From NCBI GenBank assembly GCA_019695115.1, contig JAIBAP010000033.1, forward strand, positions 1 through 64,000: a DNA stretch of 64,000 bases. The letters are read 5' to 3'. Position numbers and translations under genes: made by a program. Numbering within the stretch: the first letter of the stretch is position 1; the number at the start of each line of letters is the position of its first letter. The notes under the pieces were generated by a model. It searched no databases, had not been told where the DNA came from, and was given only the letters and a program-made list of their open reading frames with translations. Of this stretch, positions 25,974 through 34,691 are shown in pieces. This DNA is from Caldilineales bacterium (GTDB lineage: Bacteria; Chloroflexota; Anaerolineae; J102).

Positions 25974-27116
25974 ATGGCAAGTGAATCCGCGACCGGTTTT
26001 GTTTCCGGTCTCGAAGGCGTCGTCGCGGCGCAAACCCGCATCAGCCATGTCGATGGCCTGGCCGGGGAATTGATCCTGGCCGGGTATCGGCTGGAAGATA
26101 TAGCAGGTGAAGTTTCGTTCGAGGAGATGGCCTTTTTGCTCTGGCACGATCGCCTGCCCACCGCCGCCGAGGCGGCGCAGATGGGCGCCGACCTGGCGCG
26201 CTGGCGGCGCCTGCCGCAGCCCACGCTCGATCTGCTGGCTGCGGCGGCGCGGGCCGGCTACCCGGCCATGGATGCGCTGCGGATGGCGATCGGGGCCTGC
26301 GACCTCGACCTGACGGCCGCCGAACGCGACCAGACGACCCTGGGCCAGGTGTTGTTGGCGCGCACGCCCACCGCTGTGGCCGCTTACTGGCGGTTGCGCC
26401 AGGGCCTGGCGCCCGTCGCCCCCGATCCTGACCTGGGCCATGCCGCGAACTATCTCACCATGCTGACCGGCGTCCGGCCCAGCCCGGCCCGTGTGCGCGG
26501 GCTGGAGACCTACCTGAACACGGTCATCGACCATGGGCTGAACGCCTCCACCTTCACTGCCCGCGTGATCATCTCCACCCGCGCGGACATGGTCTCGGCT
26601 ATCACCGGGGCCATCGGCGCCCTCAAGGGGCCGCTGCACGGCGGCGCGCCGGGGCCGGCGTTGGCGATGGTCTTCGAGATCGGCGCCGCCGAGCGGGCGG
26701 AGCCGTATCTGCGGGCCAAACTGGAGCAGGGTGAGCGCCTGATGGGGTTTGGGCATCGCATCTACAAGGTGCGCGACCCGCGCGCCCAGGTTTTGGCCAC
26801 TGCTGCCAGGTCGATGTATGCCGCCGATGGGGACATGGCCCTTTACACGCTGGCCAGTCAGGTCGAGGAGACGGCCGTGCGGCTGCTGGCCGAGTACAAA
26901 CCGGGGCGAAATCTGCAAACCAATGTCGAATTCTACACGGCGCTGCTCTTGCATGGCCTGGGCTTGGAGGTCGAACTCTTTACCCCGACCTTTGCCGTGG
27001 GACGTGTGGCGGGCTGGATCGCTCATGCCTGGGAGCAACTGGCCACCGGCAGGCTGATCCGCCCCGCCTCGGAATATATCGGCGCCCGCGGGCGAAGGAA
27101 AGCGGGAGAGGAGTAG
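25974..27116 (+). CDS. Citrate/2-methylcitrate synthase
   Basis: The 380-residue protein has the citrate synthase fold: FVSGLEGVVAAQTRISHVDG at the N-terminus, VIDHGLNASTFTARVI (catalytic His near 190), LHGGAPGPA, LMGFGHRIYKVRDPRA (second His, CoA-binding Arg) and NVEFYTALLLHGLG (catalytic Asp replaced by Glu-Phe region, as in some bacterial forms). It condenses oxaloacetate with acetyl-CoA or propionyl-CoA; sequence alone does not decide. AAGGAG lies 7 nt before the ATG at 25974. Its TAG stop is the first part of a long octamer repeat. Confidence 0.9.
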   Translation: MASESATGFVSGLEGVVAAQTRISHVDGLAGELILAGYRLEDIAGEVSFEEMAFLLWHDRLPTAAEAAQMGADLARWRRLPQPTLDLLAAAARAGYPAMDALRMAIGACDLDLTAAERDQTTLGQVLLARTPTAVAAYWRLRQGLAPVAPDPDLGHAANYLTMLTGVRPSPARVRGLETYLNTVIDHGLNASTFTARVIISTRADMVSAITGAIGALKGPLHGGAPGPALAMVFEIGAAERAEPYLRAKLEQGERLMGFGHRIYKVRDPRAQVLATAARSMYAADGDMALYTLASQVEETAVRLLAEYKPGRNLQTNVEFYTALLLHGLGLEVELFTPTFAVGRVAGWIAHAWEQLATGRLIRPASEYIGARGRRKAGEE

Positions 27117-27365
27117 ATAGGTAGACAGGTAGACAAGTAGACAGGTAGACAAGTAGATAGGTAGACAAGTAGACAGGTAGACAAGTAGACAGGTAGATAG
27201 GTAGATAGGTAGACAAGTAGAAAAGTAGATGGGTAGACAAGTAGACAGGTAGATTGTTAGACAAGTAGATAGGTAGACAAGTAAATCGGTAGATAGGTGG
27301 ACAGGTGGCCAAGCAGTCAGGTAGATGTACGGCCTTGTCTACTTGCCCACTTGTCTGTCCAGGTG
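27113..27365. repeat. Long octamer array, about 27 units, with inverted distal arm
   Basis: From the citrate synthase stop to about 27327 the plus strand reads in strict 8-nt register: GTAGATAG, GTAGACAG, GTAGACAA and variants (GTAGAAAA, GTAGATTG, GTGGACAG). The stop codon TAG is part of the first unit. At about 27333-27360 the complement appears (CTTGTCTACTTG, CTTGTCTG), leading toward the next gene, so a very long imperfect hairpin could form. The rest of the 350-bp gap to 27466 shows no gene; AGGAG before 27467 is the next gene's Shine-Dalgarno. Confidence 0.95.
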
Positions 27366-27466
27366 GGCGAAGACTATGGCAGGCAGCAACTTTGACAGGC
27401 GGCAAGAGCGCGTGTAGGCTGTGGGCCATTGTCTTTTCTCACCCCCCTCTGTGTCAGGAGCAAACC

Positions 27467-28519
27467 ATGAACAAACCTTTGACGGCGGCCACTTCGCCGG
27501 ACTTGAAGAAAGATGATCTGATCGTCATCACCGGGGCCGGCGGCTTCATTGCCGGAACGCTCACCCGCTATTTCCACGACCAGGGCTTCACCCGCATCCG
27601 GGCGGTGGATAAGAAGCCGCTGCCGCAATGGTATCAGCGCGTGCCGGGCGTCGAATGTCTGTCGTTGGATGTAAGCGAAAAAGAAAACGCCATTCGCGTC
27701 GTCGAAGGCGCCACCGAAGTCTACAACCTGGCCGCGGATATGGGCGGCATGGGCTTCATCGAGAAATTTCGGGTCGAGTGCCTGCGCAGCGTGTTGATCA
27801 ACACACACATGATCGAGGCCGCCTATCGCGCCGGCGCGCAGCGCTACTTCTATTCCTCGTCGGCCTGCGCCTATAACACCACCCTGCAACAGGACCCCAA
27901 TGTGCGGGCGCTGAAAGAATCCGATGCTTATCCGGCCATGGCCGAGCGCGGCTATGGCTGGGAAAAGTTGATCAGCGAGATGTTTTGCCAGGAATACTGG
28001 GCCGAGCGCGGGATGAAGACCGCCATCGCCCGCTTCCACAATGCCTATGGCCCCAACGGCACCTGGTACGGCGGTCGCGAGAAAGCCCCCGCCGCCCTCT
28101 GTCGCAAAGTGATCGAAGCCAAAGACACCGGCCGGCGCGAGATCGAAATCTGGGGCGATGGCACGCAGACGCGCAGCTTCATCTATGTCGATGACCTGGT
28201 CTATGGCATCGACATGATCATGCACTGCGACGCCCTCATCGCCACCCCCATCAACCTGGGTTCCTCCGAGCTGGTCTCGATCAACGAGTTGGTGAGCATG
28301 ATCGAGGCGATCGCCGGGGTCACGCTCAAGCGCAACTACAACCTCAGCGCCCCGCGGGGTGTGGCCGGCCGCAACAGCGACAACACCTTCATCAAGTCAG
28401 TGCTGGGCTGGGAAGCGAATACGCCGCTGCGCCACGGCCTGGCCACCACCTATGCCTGGATCGAGAGCCAATACTACGACCGCAAGGCCGGCAAACAGGT
28501 TGTCACCGACCGCATCTGA
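27467..28519 (+). CDS. NAD-dependent epimerase, GDP-mannose 3,5-epimerase-like
   Basis: The 350-residue extended SDR has the Rossmann motif ITGAGGFIAGTL (about 23-34) and the catalytic YGWEK (Tyr-x-x-x-Lys; about 163-167). Diagnostic segments AADMGGMGFIEKF, SSACAYNT, LKESDAYPA, ARFHNAYGPNGTWYGGREKA and WGDGTQTRSFIYVDD align closely with plant GDP-mannose 3,5-epimerase (GME), so GDP-L-galactose/GDP-L-gulose formation is the best guess. It would feed exopolysaccharide or glycoprotein sugars. AGGAG lies 6 nt before the ATG at 27467. It is flanked by an octamer array upstream and a tRNA gene downstream on the other strand. Confidence 0.85.
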   Translation: MNKPLTAATSPDLKKDDLIVITGAGGFIAGTLTRYFHDQGFTRIRAVDKKPLPQWYQRVPGVECLSLDVSEKENAIRVVEGATEVYNLAADMGGMGFIEKFRVECLRSVLINTHMIEAAYRAGAQRYFYSSSACAYNTTLQQDPNVRALKESDAYPAMAERGYGWEKLISEMFCQEYWAERGMKTAIARFHNAYGPNGTWYGGREKAPAALCRKVIEAKDTGRREIEIWGDGTQTRSFIYVDDLVYGIDMIMHCDALIATPINLGSSELVSINELVSMIEAIAGVTLKRNYNLSAPRGVAGRNSDNTFIKSVLGWEANTPLRHGLATTYAWIESQYYDRKAGKQVVTDRI

Positions 28520-28626
28520 AGCCAGGTTGGTTCGGGACCCTCGGTCTCGCGTCTGCTGCGACGATGGTCGATGGTGGTCTTCTCTATGGAAATGACCGCC
28601 ATCGGCCATTGTCTCCCCAAACAAAA

Positions 28627-28653
28627 GCCCCGACCGGGATGCTCGGTCGGGGC
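28627..28653 (-). terminator. Intrinsic terminator of tRNA-Glu
   Basis: GCCCCGACCG (28627-28636) and CGGTCGGGGC (28644-28653) form a 10-bp GC stem with a 7-nt loop; on the minus strand it is followed by TTTTGTTT. It lies 7 bp beyond the tRNA 3' end. Confidence 0.9.
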
Positions 28654-28660
28654 AGGTAGA

Positions 28661-28733
28661 TGGCCCATACGGGGTTCGAACCCGTGTCTCAGCCTTGAGA
28701 GGGCTGCATCCTGGGCCTCTAGACGAATGGGCC
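28661..28733 (-). tRNA. tRNA-Glu (anticodon CTC)
   Basis: The 73-nt gene folds as a cloverleaf. The acceptor stem is GGCCCAT/ATGGGCC with discriminator A, and the D arm begins TCGTCTAGAGG. The anticodon stem CAGCC/GGCTG encloses the loop CTCTCAA, giving anticodon CTC. The T arm is ACGGGTTCGAACCCCGT. CCA is not encoded. It decodes GAG, the dominant Glu codon in GC-rich genomes. Confidence 0.96.
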
Positions 28734-28746
28734 ACACTGGTCGGGC

Positions 28747-28775
28747 ATTATAGCGGCCCCGGATGCCCGTGTCAA
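28747..28775 (-). promoter_or_regulatory. Consensus promoter of tRNA-Glu
   Basis: Minus-strand TTGACA (28770-28775), 17-bp GC-rich spacer, TATAAT (28747-28752): a perfect sigma-70 consensus ending 13 bp before the tRNA 5' end. Confidence 0.9.
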
Positions 28776-28809
28776 AACGGGGCGCGGTTCGTCACGCCTG
28801 GCGGCGCCG

Positions 28810-31185
28810 GTGTCCACCCTTCCCTTTCCCTTTCTCCGTTCCGAGCGCATTCCCTCGCCCTACCTGGTGGTGTATGCGGCGCTGGGGTTGGCGGCTGGGG
28901 TGGCGCTGGGTGAGCGGATGGTGCGGTCGGGGTGGTTTGGTTGCGCGGGCGGGGCGCTAACCCCCAATCCGCTGTGGTTGTTGGCGCCGCTGCCGGTGCT
29001 GGCCGGGTTCATCGCCTGGGGCAGGGAGCGACGGCGGGTGGTCATCCCTCTGGTGGCCGGCGGCTGCCTGCTGCTGGGCGTCTGGCGCTATGCCTGGCAT
29101 CCGTTCGAACCCTGCCTGGGGCCGGGCAACCTGGCTTTCTATCATCGCTCCGACCCCTTCGACCGTCCGACCGTTCTGGAGGGCATGATCAGCGGCTACC
29201 CGGACGAGCGCGAAGCCTACAACCAATACCGGGTGCAGGTGGATACGCTCTGGCAGGGCGACGAGCGCTTGCCGGTGGCGGGGGCGGCACTAGTGCGAAC
29301 CGGCAAGGAGACGCTGCTGCAATACGGCGACCGGGTGCGGGTGAATGGCGCGCCGACAAGCCCTCCCACCTTCCCAGGCTTCGACTACCGTCGCTTTCTG
29401 GCCCGCAAGGACATCTACACCCTGGTGCGCCGGGCCGAGGTGACGGTGCTGGCCTCGGGCCAGGGCAACCGGCTGCTGGCAGCCCTGTATGCTTTCCGCG
29501 CGCGCGCTGCCGGCATCCTGTCGGCCCTCTTGCCCAGGCCCTACGCCGCCCTGGCCAACGGTATGATCCTGGGCATCGAAAGCGGCATCCCCAGCGACCT
29601 GTACACGCAGTTCAACCTCACCGGCTCCAGCCATGTCATCGTCATCAGCGGCAGCAACATCGCCCTGGTGTCGGCCATCTTCCTGGCCGTTTTCAGTCGC
29701 GGGTTGGGCGGGCGCAAGCGTCTAGCCGCGGCCTGCACCCTGGTCGGCATCATCGCCTATACCCTGCTGGTGGGCGCCGACTCGGCCGTGACCCGCGCCG
29801 CCATCATGGGCGGGCTGTTCGTCCTGGCCACGGCCTTCGGCCAGACCAGCGTCGCCCTGATCTCGCTCTTCCTGGCCGGGTTGGTCATGTTCTTGCTCAA
29901 CCCGCTCACGTTATGGGATGTCGGCTTTCAGCTCAGCTTCGCCGCCACCCTGGGCCTCATCCTCCTCGGCCAGCCCATGCAGCGCCGCTGGCAACAAGGG
30001 ATCGGCCGGAAGCTGCCCAAGTTTGCCCGTGGCCTGGTGTCCGAGGGATTGCTGATCACCTTGGCCGCCCAAATCGCCACTTTGCCTCTCATCGTCTACT
30101 ACTTCGGCCGGCTGTCGTTGATCTCGCTCCTGGTCAACGTGCTCATCCTGCCGGTGCAGCCGTTCATCCTCATCGGCGGCGGGCTGAGCATCCTGGTAGG
30201 GTTGGCCTGGCTGCCCCTGGCGCGGGCTACCGCCCTCGTCCCGCACGCCTGCCTGTGGTGGACGGTGGCGGTGGTGCAGCAGGGCGCTGTCATCCCCTTT
30301 GCCTCGCTCGAAATCGACGCCTTTGGCCGCTTTATCGCCCTGGTCGCCCTCATCCTCTATGGGCTGACCTTCCTGTGGTGGCTGTTGCGCCAGGAGCAAG
30401 GCGCAACCACGCTGCTGCCGCCGGCCTGGCGCCTGCCGGCCCTGCGCGGCGTCACCCTGGCCGGGCTGCTGATCCTGCCCGTGTGGGTGGGAGCCGCCTG
30501 GAACGAAGCCCGGCCCGATGGCCGCCTGCACATCCACCTGCTGGGGCGAGAACGGGCGGCCGATTTTCTGCTGGTGGCGCCCAACGGCAACAGCGCCCTG
30601 ATCACCACCGCCCGCGAGTCGCCCGCCTATCCATTGCCGACCCTGCTGGCGATGCTGCCCGGCCAGCGCTGCCCCCAACTCATCCTGGTCGCCCGCCCGG
30701 CGGCGCCCGCGCCTGACCTGGGCGATTGTCCACAATCGCAGGTGCTTGCCGCTGGCCACCCTGCCTTGCAGCCCGGCGCCCAGATCACGCTGGCGGATGG
30801 CGTCGTCCTGACCCAACTTGCCGGCGGCGGCGACGAAGCCCTGCTGTTCATCCTGCGGTACAATGATTTCTCGGCCCTGCTGCCGTTCGAGAACAGCCAG
30901 GAGACGCAGGCGGCCCTTCAGCCGGAGACGCCGGCCGGGATTTCACTGCTCCCGGCTCCCTTCCCCGGCACAGGCGCCTGGCCGCAGCCCGACTTCCTGG
31001 CGCACCTCCGTCCCGAACTCGTACTCGTGCCGCAGGGCGCCACCTACCCTCCGTCGGTCATGGCCCGGCTCAGCCAGACGGCCACGGCTGCAATCGCCAA
31101 CGACGCCGCCACCGAGATCACGACCGATGGCCGCAGCTTTCGCCTGACCACGCGCCCCTATCCTCAAGACGACCTGACGCCCTGA
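28810..31185 (+). CDS. comEC: DNA-uptake channel protein ComEC/Rec2
   Basis: The 791-residue protein has an N-terminal membrane segment, a DUF4131 soluble OB-fold-like part (about 95-215) and the Competence domain with about ten membrane spans, including GSSHVIVISGSNIALVSAIF and LLVGADSAVTRAAIMGGLFV, both hallmarks. The C-terminal 230 residues are a shortened, motif-poor remnant of the beta-lactamase-like domain: no HxHxDH is visible, so a nuclease role is unlikely. ComEC carries single-stranded DNA across the inner membrane in natural transformation. The start is GTG at 28810. argH follows 18 bp downstream. Confidence 0.92.
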   Translation: MSTLPFPFLRSERIPSPYLVVYAALGLAAGVALGERMVRSGWFGCAGGALTPNPLWLLAPLPVLAGFIAWGRERRRVVIPLVAGGCLLLGVWRYAWHPFEPCLGPGNLAFYHRSDPFDRPTVLEGMISGYPDEREAYNQYRVQVDTLWQGDERLPVAGAALVRTGKETLLQYGDRVRVNGAPTSPPTFPGFDYRRFLARKDIYTLVRRAEVTVLASGQGNRLLAALYAFRARAAGILSALLPRPYAALANGMILGIESGIPSDLYTQFNLTGSSHVIVISGSNIALVSAIFLAVFSRGLGGRKRLAAACTLVGIIAYTLLVGADSAVTRAAIMGGLFVLATAFGQTSVALISLFLAGLVMFLLNPLTLWDVGFQLSFAATLGLILLGQPMQRRWQQGIGRKLPKFARGLVSEGLLITLAAQIATLPLIVYYFGRLSLISLLVNVLILPVQPFILIGGGLSILVGLAWLPLARATALVPHACLWWTVAVVQQGAVIPFASLEIDAFGRFIALVALILYGLTFLWWLLRQEQGATTLLPPAWRLPALRGVTLAGLLILPVWVGAAWNEARPDGRLHIHLLGRERAADFLLVAPNGNSALITTARESPAYPLPTLLAMLPGQRCPQLILVARPAAPAPDLGDCPQSQVLAAGHPALQPGAQITLADGVVLTQLAGGGDEALLFILRYNDFSALLPFENSQETQAALQPETPAGISLLPAPFPGTGAWPQPDFLAHLRPELVLVPQGATYPPSVMARLSQTATAAIANDAATEITTDGRSFRLTTRPYPQDDLTP

Positions 31186-31203
31186 AACCAACGATCAAGG
31201 ACT

Positions 31204-32577
31204 ATGACAAAACTGTGGGGCGGACGCTTCGAACACGAAGCCGACGCCATCCTTTCCCGCTTCAACGACTCGATCGGCTTTGACCGCCGGCTGTGGGAGG
31301 CCGACCTCCGCGGCTCGCGTGCCTATGCCGAGGCCCTGCACGCCGCTGCCGTGCTGACCACCGCCGAAACGCAGCAGATCCTCCAGGGTCTGGAGGCGGT
31401 GGGCGAAGAGTGGGCCGCCGGCCGCTTCCTCCTCCAACCTGACGACGAAGACATCCACACGGCGGTGGAGCGCCGGCTGCACGAACTGATCGGCCCCGTC
31501 GCCGGCAAGCTGCACACCGGGCGCAGCCGCAACGACCAGGTCGCCACCGACCTGCGCCTGTTCCTCCGCCAGGAGATCGGCGATCTGGATGCCCGGCTGG
31601 TGGCCATACAGCGAACCCTGGTGGCTGCATCCGAGCGTTATCTCGACCTCATCCTGCCTGGCTACACCCATCTGCAACCGGCCCAGCCCATCCGCTTCAG
31701 CCACTGGTTGCTGAGCTATTTCTGGATGTTGCAGCGCGACCGCGAGCGGCTGCACGACCTCTCGCGGCGGGTCGAGGTCCTGCCGCTCGGTTCGGGCGCG
31801 CTGGCCGGGACGCCGCTGGCCATCGACCGCCAGGCCTTGGCCGCGCGCTTGGGTTTCAGCCAGGTCAGCCCTAACAGCCTGGATGCCGTCAGCGACCGCG
31901 ATTTCGTGGCCGAGTTCCTGTTCTGGGCGGCGCTGCTGGGGGTGCACCTCAGCCGCCTGAGCGAGGACCTCATCCTCTTCTCCAACCCCAGCCTGGGTTT
32001 CGTCATCCTGGCCGACGCCTTCACCACCGGCTCCAGCCTGATGCCGCAGAAGAAGAACCCCGACGCTTTCGAGCTGGCCCGCGGCAAGGCCGGCCGGCTC
32101 ATCGGCCATCTGACCGGGCTGCTGACTACGCTCAAGGGGCTGCCCAGCAGCTACAACAAGGATTTGCAGGAAGACAAAGAGCCGCTGTTCGACGCCATCG
32201 ACACCCTGGCCCTGGCCCTGCCCGTCCTCACCGGCGCCATGGCCACCCTGTCGCCGCAGCCCGAGCGCATGGCGGCGGCCCTGCGCGATGACATGCTGGC
32301 CACCGACCTGGCCGATTGGCTGGTGGCGCAGGGCGTCCCCTTCCGCCAAAGCCACGGCATCGTGGGTGAGGTGGTGCGGCTGGCCGAGCGCCGGGGCTGC
32401 TTGTTGCGCCAACTTGATCTGGCCGACCTGCAAGCCATCCACCCGGCCTTCAGCGCCCAAGCCCTGGCCGTGTGGGATTTCGAGCGTTCGGTCGAGCAGA
32501 GATCGGCCCCCGGCGGCACCGCCCGCACCGCCGTGCTCGCCCAGATCACCGCCGCCCGCGCCCTTTGCGGAGCTTGA
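31204..32577 (+). CDS. argH: Argininosuccinate lyase
   Basis: The 457-residue protein begins MTKLWGGRFEHEADAILSRF and contains HTGRSRNDQVATDLRLFLR and the superfamily signature TGSSLMPQKKNPDAFELARG (catalytic Ser loop). It splits argininosuccinate to arginine and fumarate, the last step of arginine synthesis. Length is standard. It sits 18 bp after comEC with no other arg genes in the window. AAGGA lies 7 nt upstream of the ATG. Confidence 0.97.
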   Translation: MTKLWGGRFEHEADAILSRFNDSIGFDRRLWEADLRGSRAYAEALHAAAVLTTAETQQILQGLEAVGEEWAAGRFLLQPDDEDIHTAVERRLHELIGPVAGKLHTGRSRNDQVATDLRLFLRQEIGDLDARLVAIQRTLVAASERYLDLILPGYTHLQPAQPIRFSHWLLSYFWMLQRDRERLHDLSRRVEVLPLGSGALAGTPLAIDRQALAARLGFSQVSPNSLDAVSDRDFVAEFLFWAALLGVHLSRLSEDLILFSNPSLGFVILADAFTTGSSLMPQKKNPDAFELARGKAGRLIGHLTGLLTTLKGLPSSYNKDLQEDKEPLFDAIDTLALALPVLTGAMATLSPQPERMAAALRDDMLATDLADWLVAQGVPFRQSHGIVGEVVRLAERRGCLLRQLDLADLQAIHPAFSAQALAVWDFERSVEQRSAPGGTARTAVLAQITAARALCGA

Positions 32578-32578
32578 T

Positions 32579-32718
32579 CCGCGAAGGGCGCGAAGATCGC
32601 GAAGGGCGCAAACAAAAACGCCGCCTTTCATCCTCACCCCCCACGCCCTACGCATCACGCATCACGGAACACGGAACACTCTTCACGTTTCACTCTTCAC
32701 GTTTCACCCCTCATCCCC
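32579..32718. repeat. 9-mer and heptamer arrays abutting the thrC ATG
   Basis: 32582-32612 repeats GCGAAGGGC/GCGAAGATC (9-nt). From about 32643 the plus strand reads ACGCATC, ACGCATC, ACGGAAC, ACGGAAC, ACTCTTC, ACGTTTC, ACTCTTC, ACGTTTC, ACCCCTC, ATCCCC, then ATG of thrC: several different words kept in one 7-nt register. Confidence 0.93.
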
Positions 32719-34047
32719 ATGTACCACGCTCATTTCCGCTGCTTCCGCGGCTGCCCCGGCCGCTACTCGCTCTACGAAGTCATCTACACCTGCCCCACCT
32801 GCGGCGGGCTGCTCGAGGTCGTCCACGAGACCCCGGCCCTGCGCGACCGCTCCGGCTCCGGCTGGATGCACCTGTTCGAAGGTCGTTCGGGCACCACCGC
32901 CTGGCCGTTTGGCTCCGGCGTCTGGCGCTACAAGGAGTGGGTCATCCCCGATCTGGAGGACGATAACATCGTCAGCACCTTCGAGGGCAACACCAACCTG
33001 TTCTGGGCGGCGCGGCTGGGCGAGCAGATCGGCCTGCCCGATCTCTGGGTCAAGCAGTCGGGCAATAGCCACACGGGTTCGTTCAAAGATTTGGGCATGA
33101 CGGTGTTGGTCAGCGTGGTCAAGCAGATGATCGCCCAGGGCCGGCCGATCAAGGCCGTGGCCTGCGCCTCCACCGGCGACACCTCGGCGGCATTGGCGGC
33201 CTACGGCGCCGCCGCCGGCATCCCCACCATCGTCTTCCTGCCCCAGGGCAAAGTCAGCCGCGCCCAACTCATCCAACCCATCGCCAACGGCGCCACCGTC
33301 CTCGCCCTCGACACCGATTTCGACGGCTGTATGAAGATCGTCAAAGAGGTGACGAAGGACAACAGCATCTATCTGGCCAATTCGATGAACTCGTTGCGCA
33401 TCGAGGGTCAGAAAACGGTGGGGTTCGAGGTGGTGCAGCAGTTCGATTGGCAGACGCCCGATTGGTTCGTGATCCCGGTTGGCAATCTGGGCAACATCAG
33501 CGCCCTGGGCAAGGGCTTGCTGCAAATGAAGGATCTGGGGCTGATCGACAAGCTACCGCGGCTGGCTGCAGCCCAGGCGGCCAACGCCAACCCGTTCTAC
33601 GAGTCGTACAAGCGCGGGTTCAGCGAGAAGGTAAGCCTCAAGGCCCAGACCACCCTGGCCTCGGCCATCCAGATCGGCGACCCGGTCAGCTACGAGAAAG
33701 CCGCCGCCACCTTGCAGCATTTCGATGGCGTGGTCGAACAGGCCAGCGAGCACGACCTGGCCGAGGCCGCCGCCCGCGCCGACCGCACCGGCCTCTATAC
33801 CTGCCCCCACACCGGCGTCGCCCTGGCCGCCCTGATCAAACTCGTCCGCCAGGGGATCATCCGGCCGCACGAGAAGGTCGTCGTCATCTCCACCGCCCAC
33901 GGCCTCAAATTCACCCAGTTCAAGGTGGGCTATCACGACGACAAGCTAGAGGGCGTGGAAGCGCACCTGGCCAACGCGCCTATCTATCTGCCGGCGGATG
34001 TGGATGTGGTCAAGCGGACGTTGGAGCGGAAGTTGGCGCGAGCCTGA
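32719..34047 (+). CDS. thrC: Threonine synthase
   Basis: The 442-residue PLP enzyme starts with a zinc-ribbon-like segment ([26 protein letters not shown]), then [20 protein letters not shown] with the PLP-binding Lys, [17 protein letters not shown] (phosphate loop) and [13 protein letters not shown]. It converts O-phosphohomoserine to threonine. The ATG at 32719 is fixed by the conserved Cys-rich start. No Shine-Dalgarno: a heptamer array runs up to the ATG. The other threonine-pathway genes (lysC, hom, asd) are about 20 kb away. Confidence 0.95.
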   Translation: MYHAHFRCFRGCPGRYSLYEVIYTCPTCGGLLEVVHETPALRDRSGSGWMHLFEGRSGTTAWPFGSGVWRYKEWVIPDLEDDNIVSTFEGNTNLFWAARLGEQIGLPDLWVKQSGNSHTGSFKDLGMTVLVSVVKQMIAQGRPIKAVACASTGDTSAALAAYGAAAGIPTIVFLPQGKVSRAQLIQPIANGATVLALDTDFDGCMKIVKEVTKDNSIYLANSMNSLRIEGQKTVGFEVVQQFDWQTPDWFVIPVGNLGNISALGKGLLQMKDLGLIDKLPRLAAAQAANANPFYESYKRGFSEKVSLKAQTTLASAIQIGDPVSYEKAAATLQHFDGVVEQASEHDLAEAAARADRTGLYTCPHTGVALAALIKLVRQGIIRPHEKVVVISTAHGLKFTQFKVGYHDDKLEGVEAHLANAPIYLPADVDVVKRTLERKLARA

Positions 34048-34049
34048 GA

Positions 34050-34304
34050 TCAGGCCTTTGCCAAACTGAAGGCGCCATCTCGCCGCAGTTCGGTGAGCCG
34101 GATGACGAGGCGGAGCGCCTCATTCACGGCGGCTTCGTCTGGGAAGGCGCTGGCGACATCAGGCTCAAGCAGCACCAGGTTCGTGCCTTCACGATACCGC
34201 GCCGCGTATTTGCCCCGAACACCGTCTTTGAGCAGTGTGTGCAGATCGTATTCTGGACGTAGTTCATCGTCCATTTCACCGCTATAATTCTTCTTCATAA
34301 GCAT
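34050..34304 (-). CDS. Putative antitoxin partner of BrnT-type toxin
   Basis: The 84-residue protein contains SGEMDDELRPEYDLHTLLKD, GVRGKYAARYREGTNLVLLE and a C-terminal helix (AAVNEALRLVIRL). This short family is commonly found next to small toxins and resembles the toxin-binding half of BrnA-type antitoxins, without an obvious ribbon-helix-helix. Its start lies within the end of the BrnT-type gene (23-bp overlap; ATG at 34304 or 34298), the usual toxin-first coupling. Confidence 0.7.
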   Translation of the reverse strand: MLMKKNYSGEMDDELRPEYDLHTLLKDGVRGKYAARYREGTNLVLLEPDVASAFPDEAAVNEALRLVIRLTELRRDGAFSLAKA

Positions 34305-34557
34305 TTCTTTCAGAGTGAGTCAATTCGCGCGCGCTAATAATGCGGATCCGATTTCTGCGTTCTACAAACGAGACCATCACTAAGCGATTCTTGTGCGTTT
34401 GTCCTACGATAATGAAACGATCTTCATTGAGTGAGTGGTCGGGATCAGGCGCAGTGACACTGAGCGGATCACTAAAAACCGTAGCTGCTTCTACAAATGC
34501 AATCTTGTGCTTCTGCAGATTCCTGGCGGCTTTTTGAGGGTTCCATTCGAATTCCAT
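34282..34557 (-). CDS. brnT: BrnT-family toxin, second copy
   Basis: The 91-residue protein shows the BrnT profile: MEFEWNPQKAARNLQKHKIA, FVEAATVFSDPLS, RFIIVGQTHKNRLVMVSFVE and IRIISARELTHSERNAYEE. Compared with the copy at 21011 it has the more canonical N-terminus. It is predicted to be an mRNA-cleaving toxin. The ATG at 34557 is preferred (GGAGAG upstream); an in-frame GTG at 34566 is possible. It pairs with the 84-aa gene downstream. GC is lower than in flanking genes. Confidence 0.87.
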   Translation of the reverse strand: MEFEWNPQKAARNLQKHKIAFVEAATVFSDPLSVTAPDPDHSLNEDRFIIVGQTHKNRLVMVSFVERRNRIRIISARELTHSERNAYEEEL

Positions 34558-34691
34558 CTGTGACACTCTCCGTTACTCAGTCGCCCGATGCTTCTTCGAA
34601 GTGCTCGGCGCTGCGCATCTGACAACATTGTGCCACAACTGGCAGCATTTGCAAATGGCCCGCGCCGACGCCAACCGGCCCACCCACCACC

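Noticed and set aside
27113-27327. CRISPR or coding repeat protein
   Set aside because: Units are 8 nt without spacers; every frame is interrupted or repeats Val/Asp/Lys/Arg patterns with no start signal.
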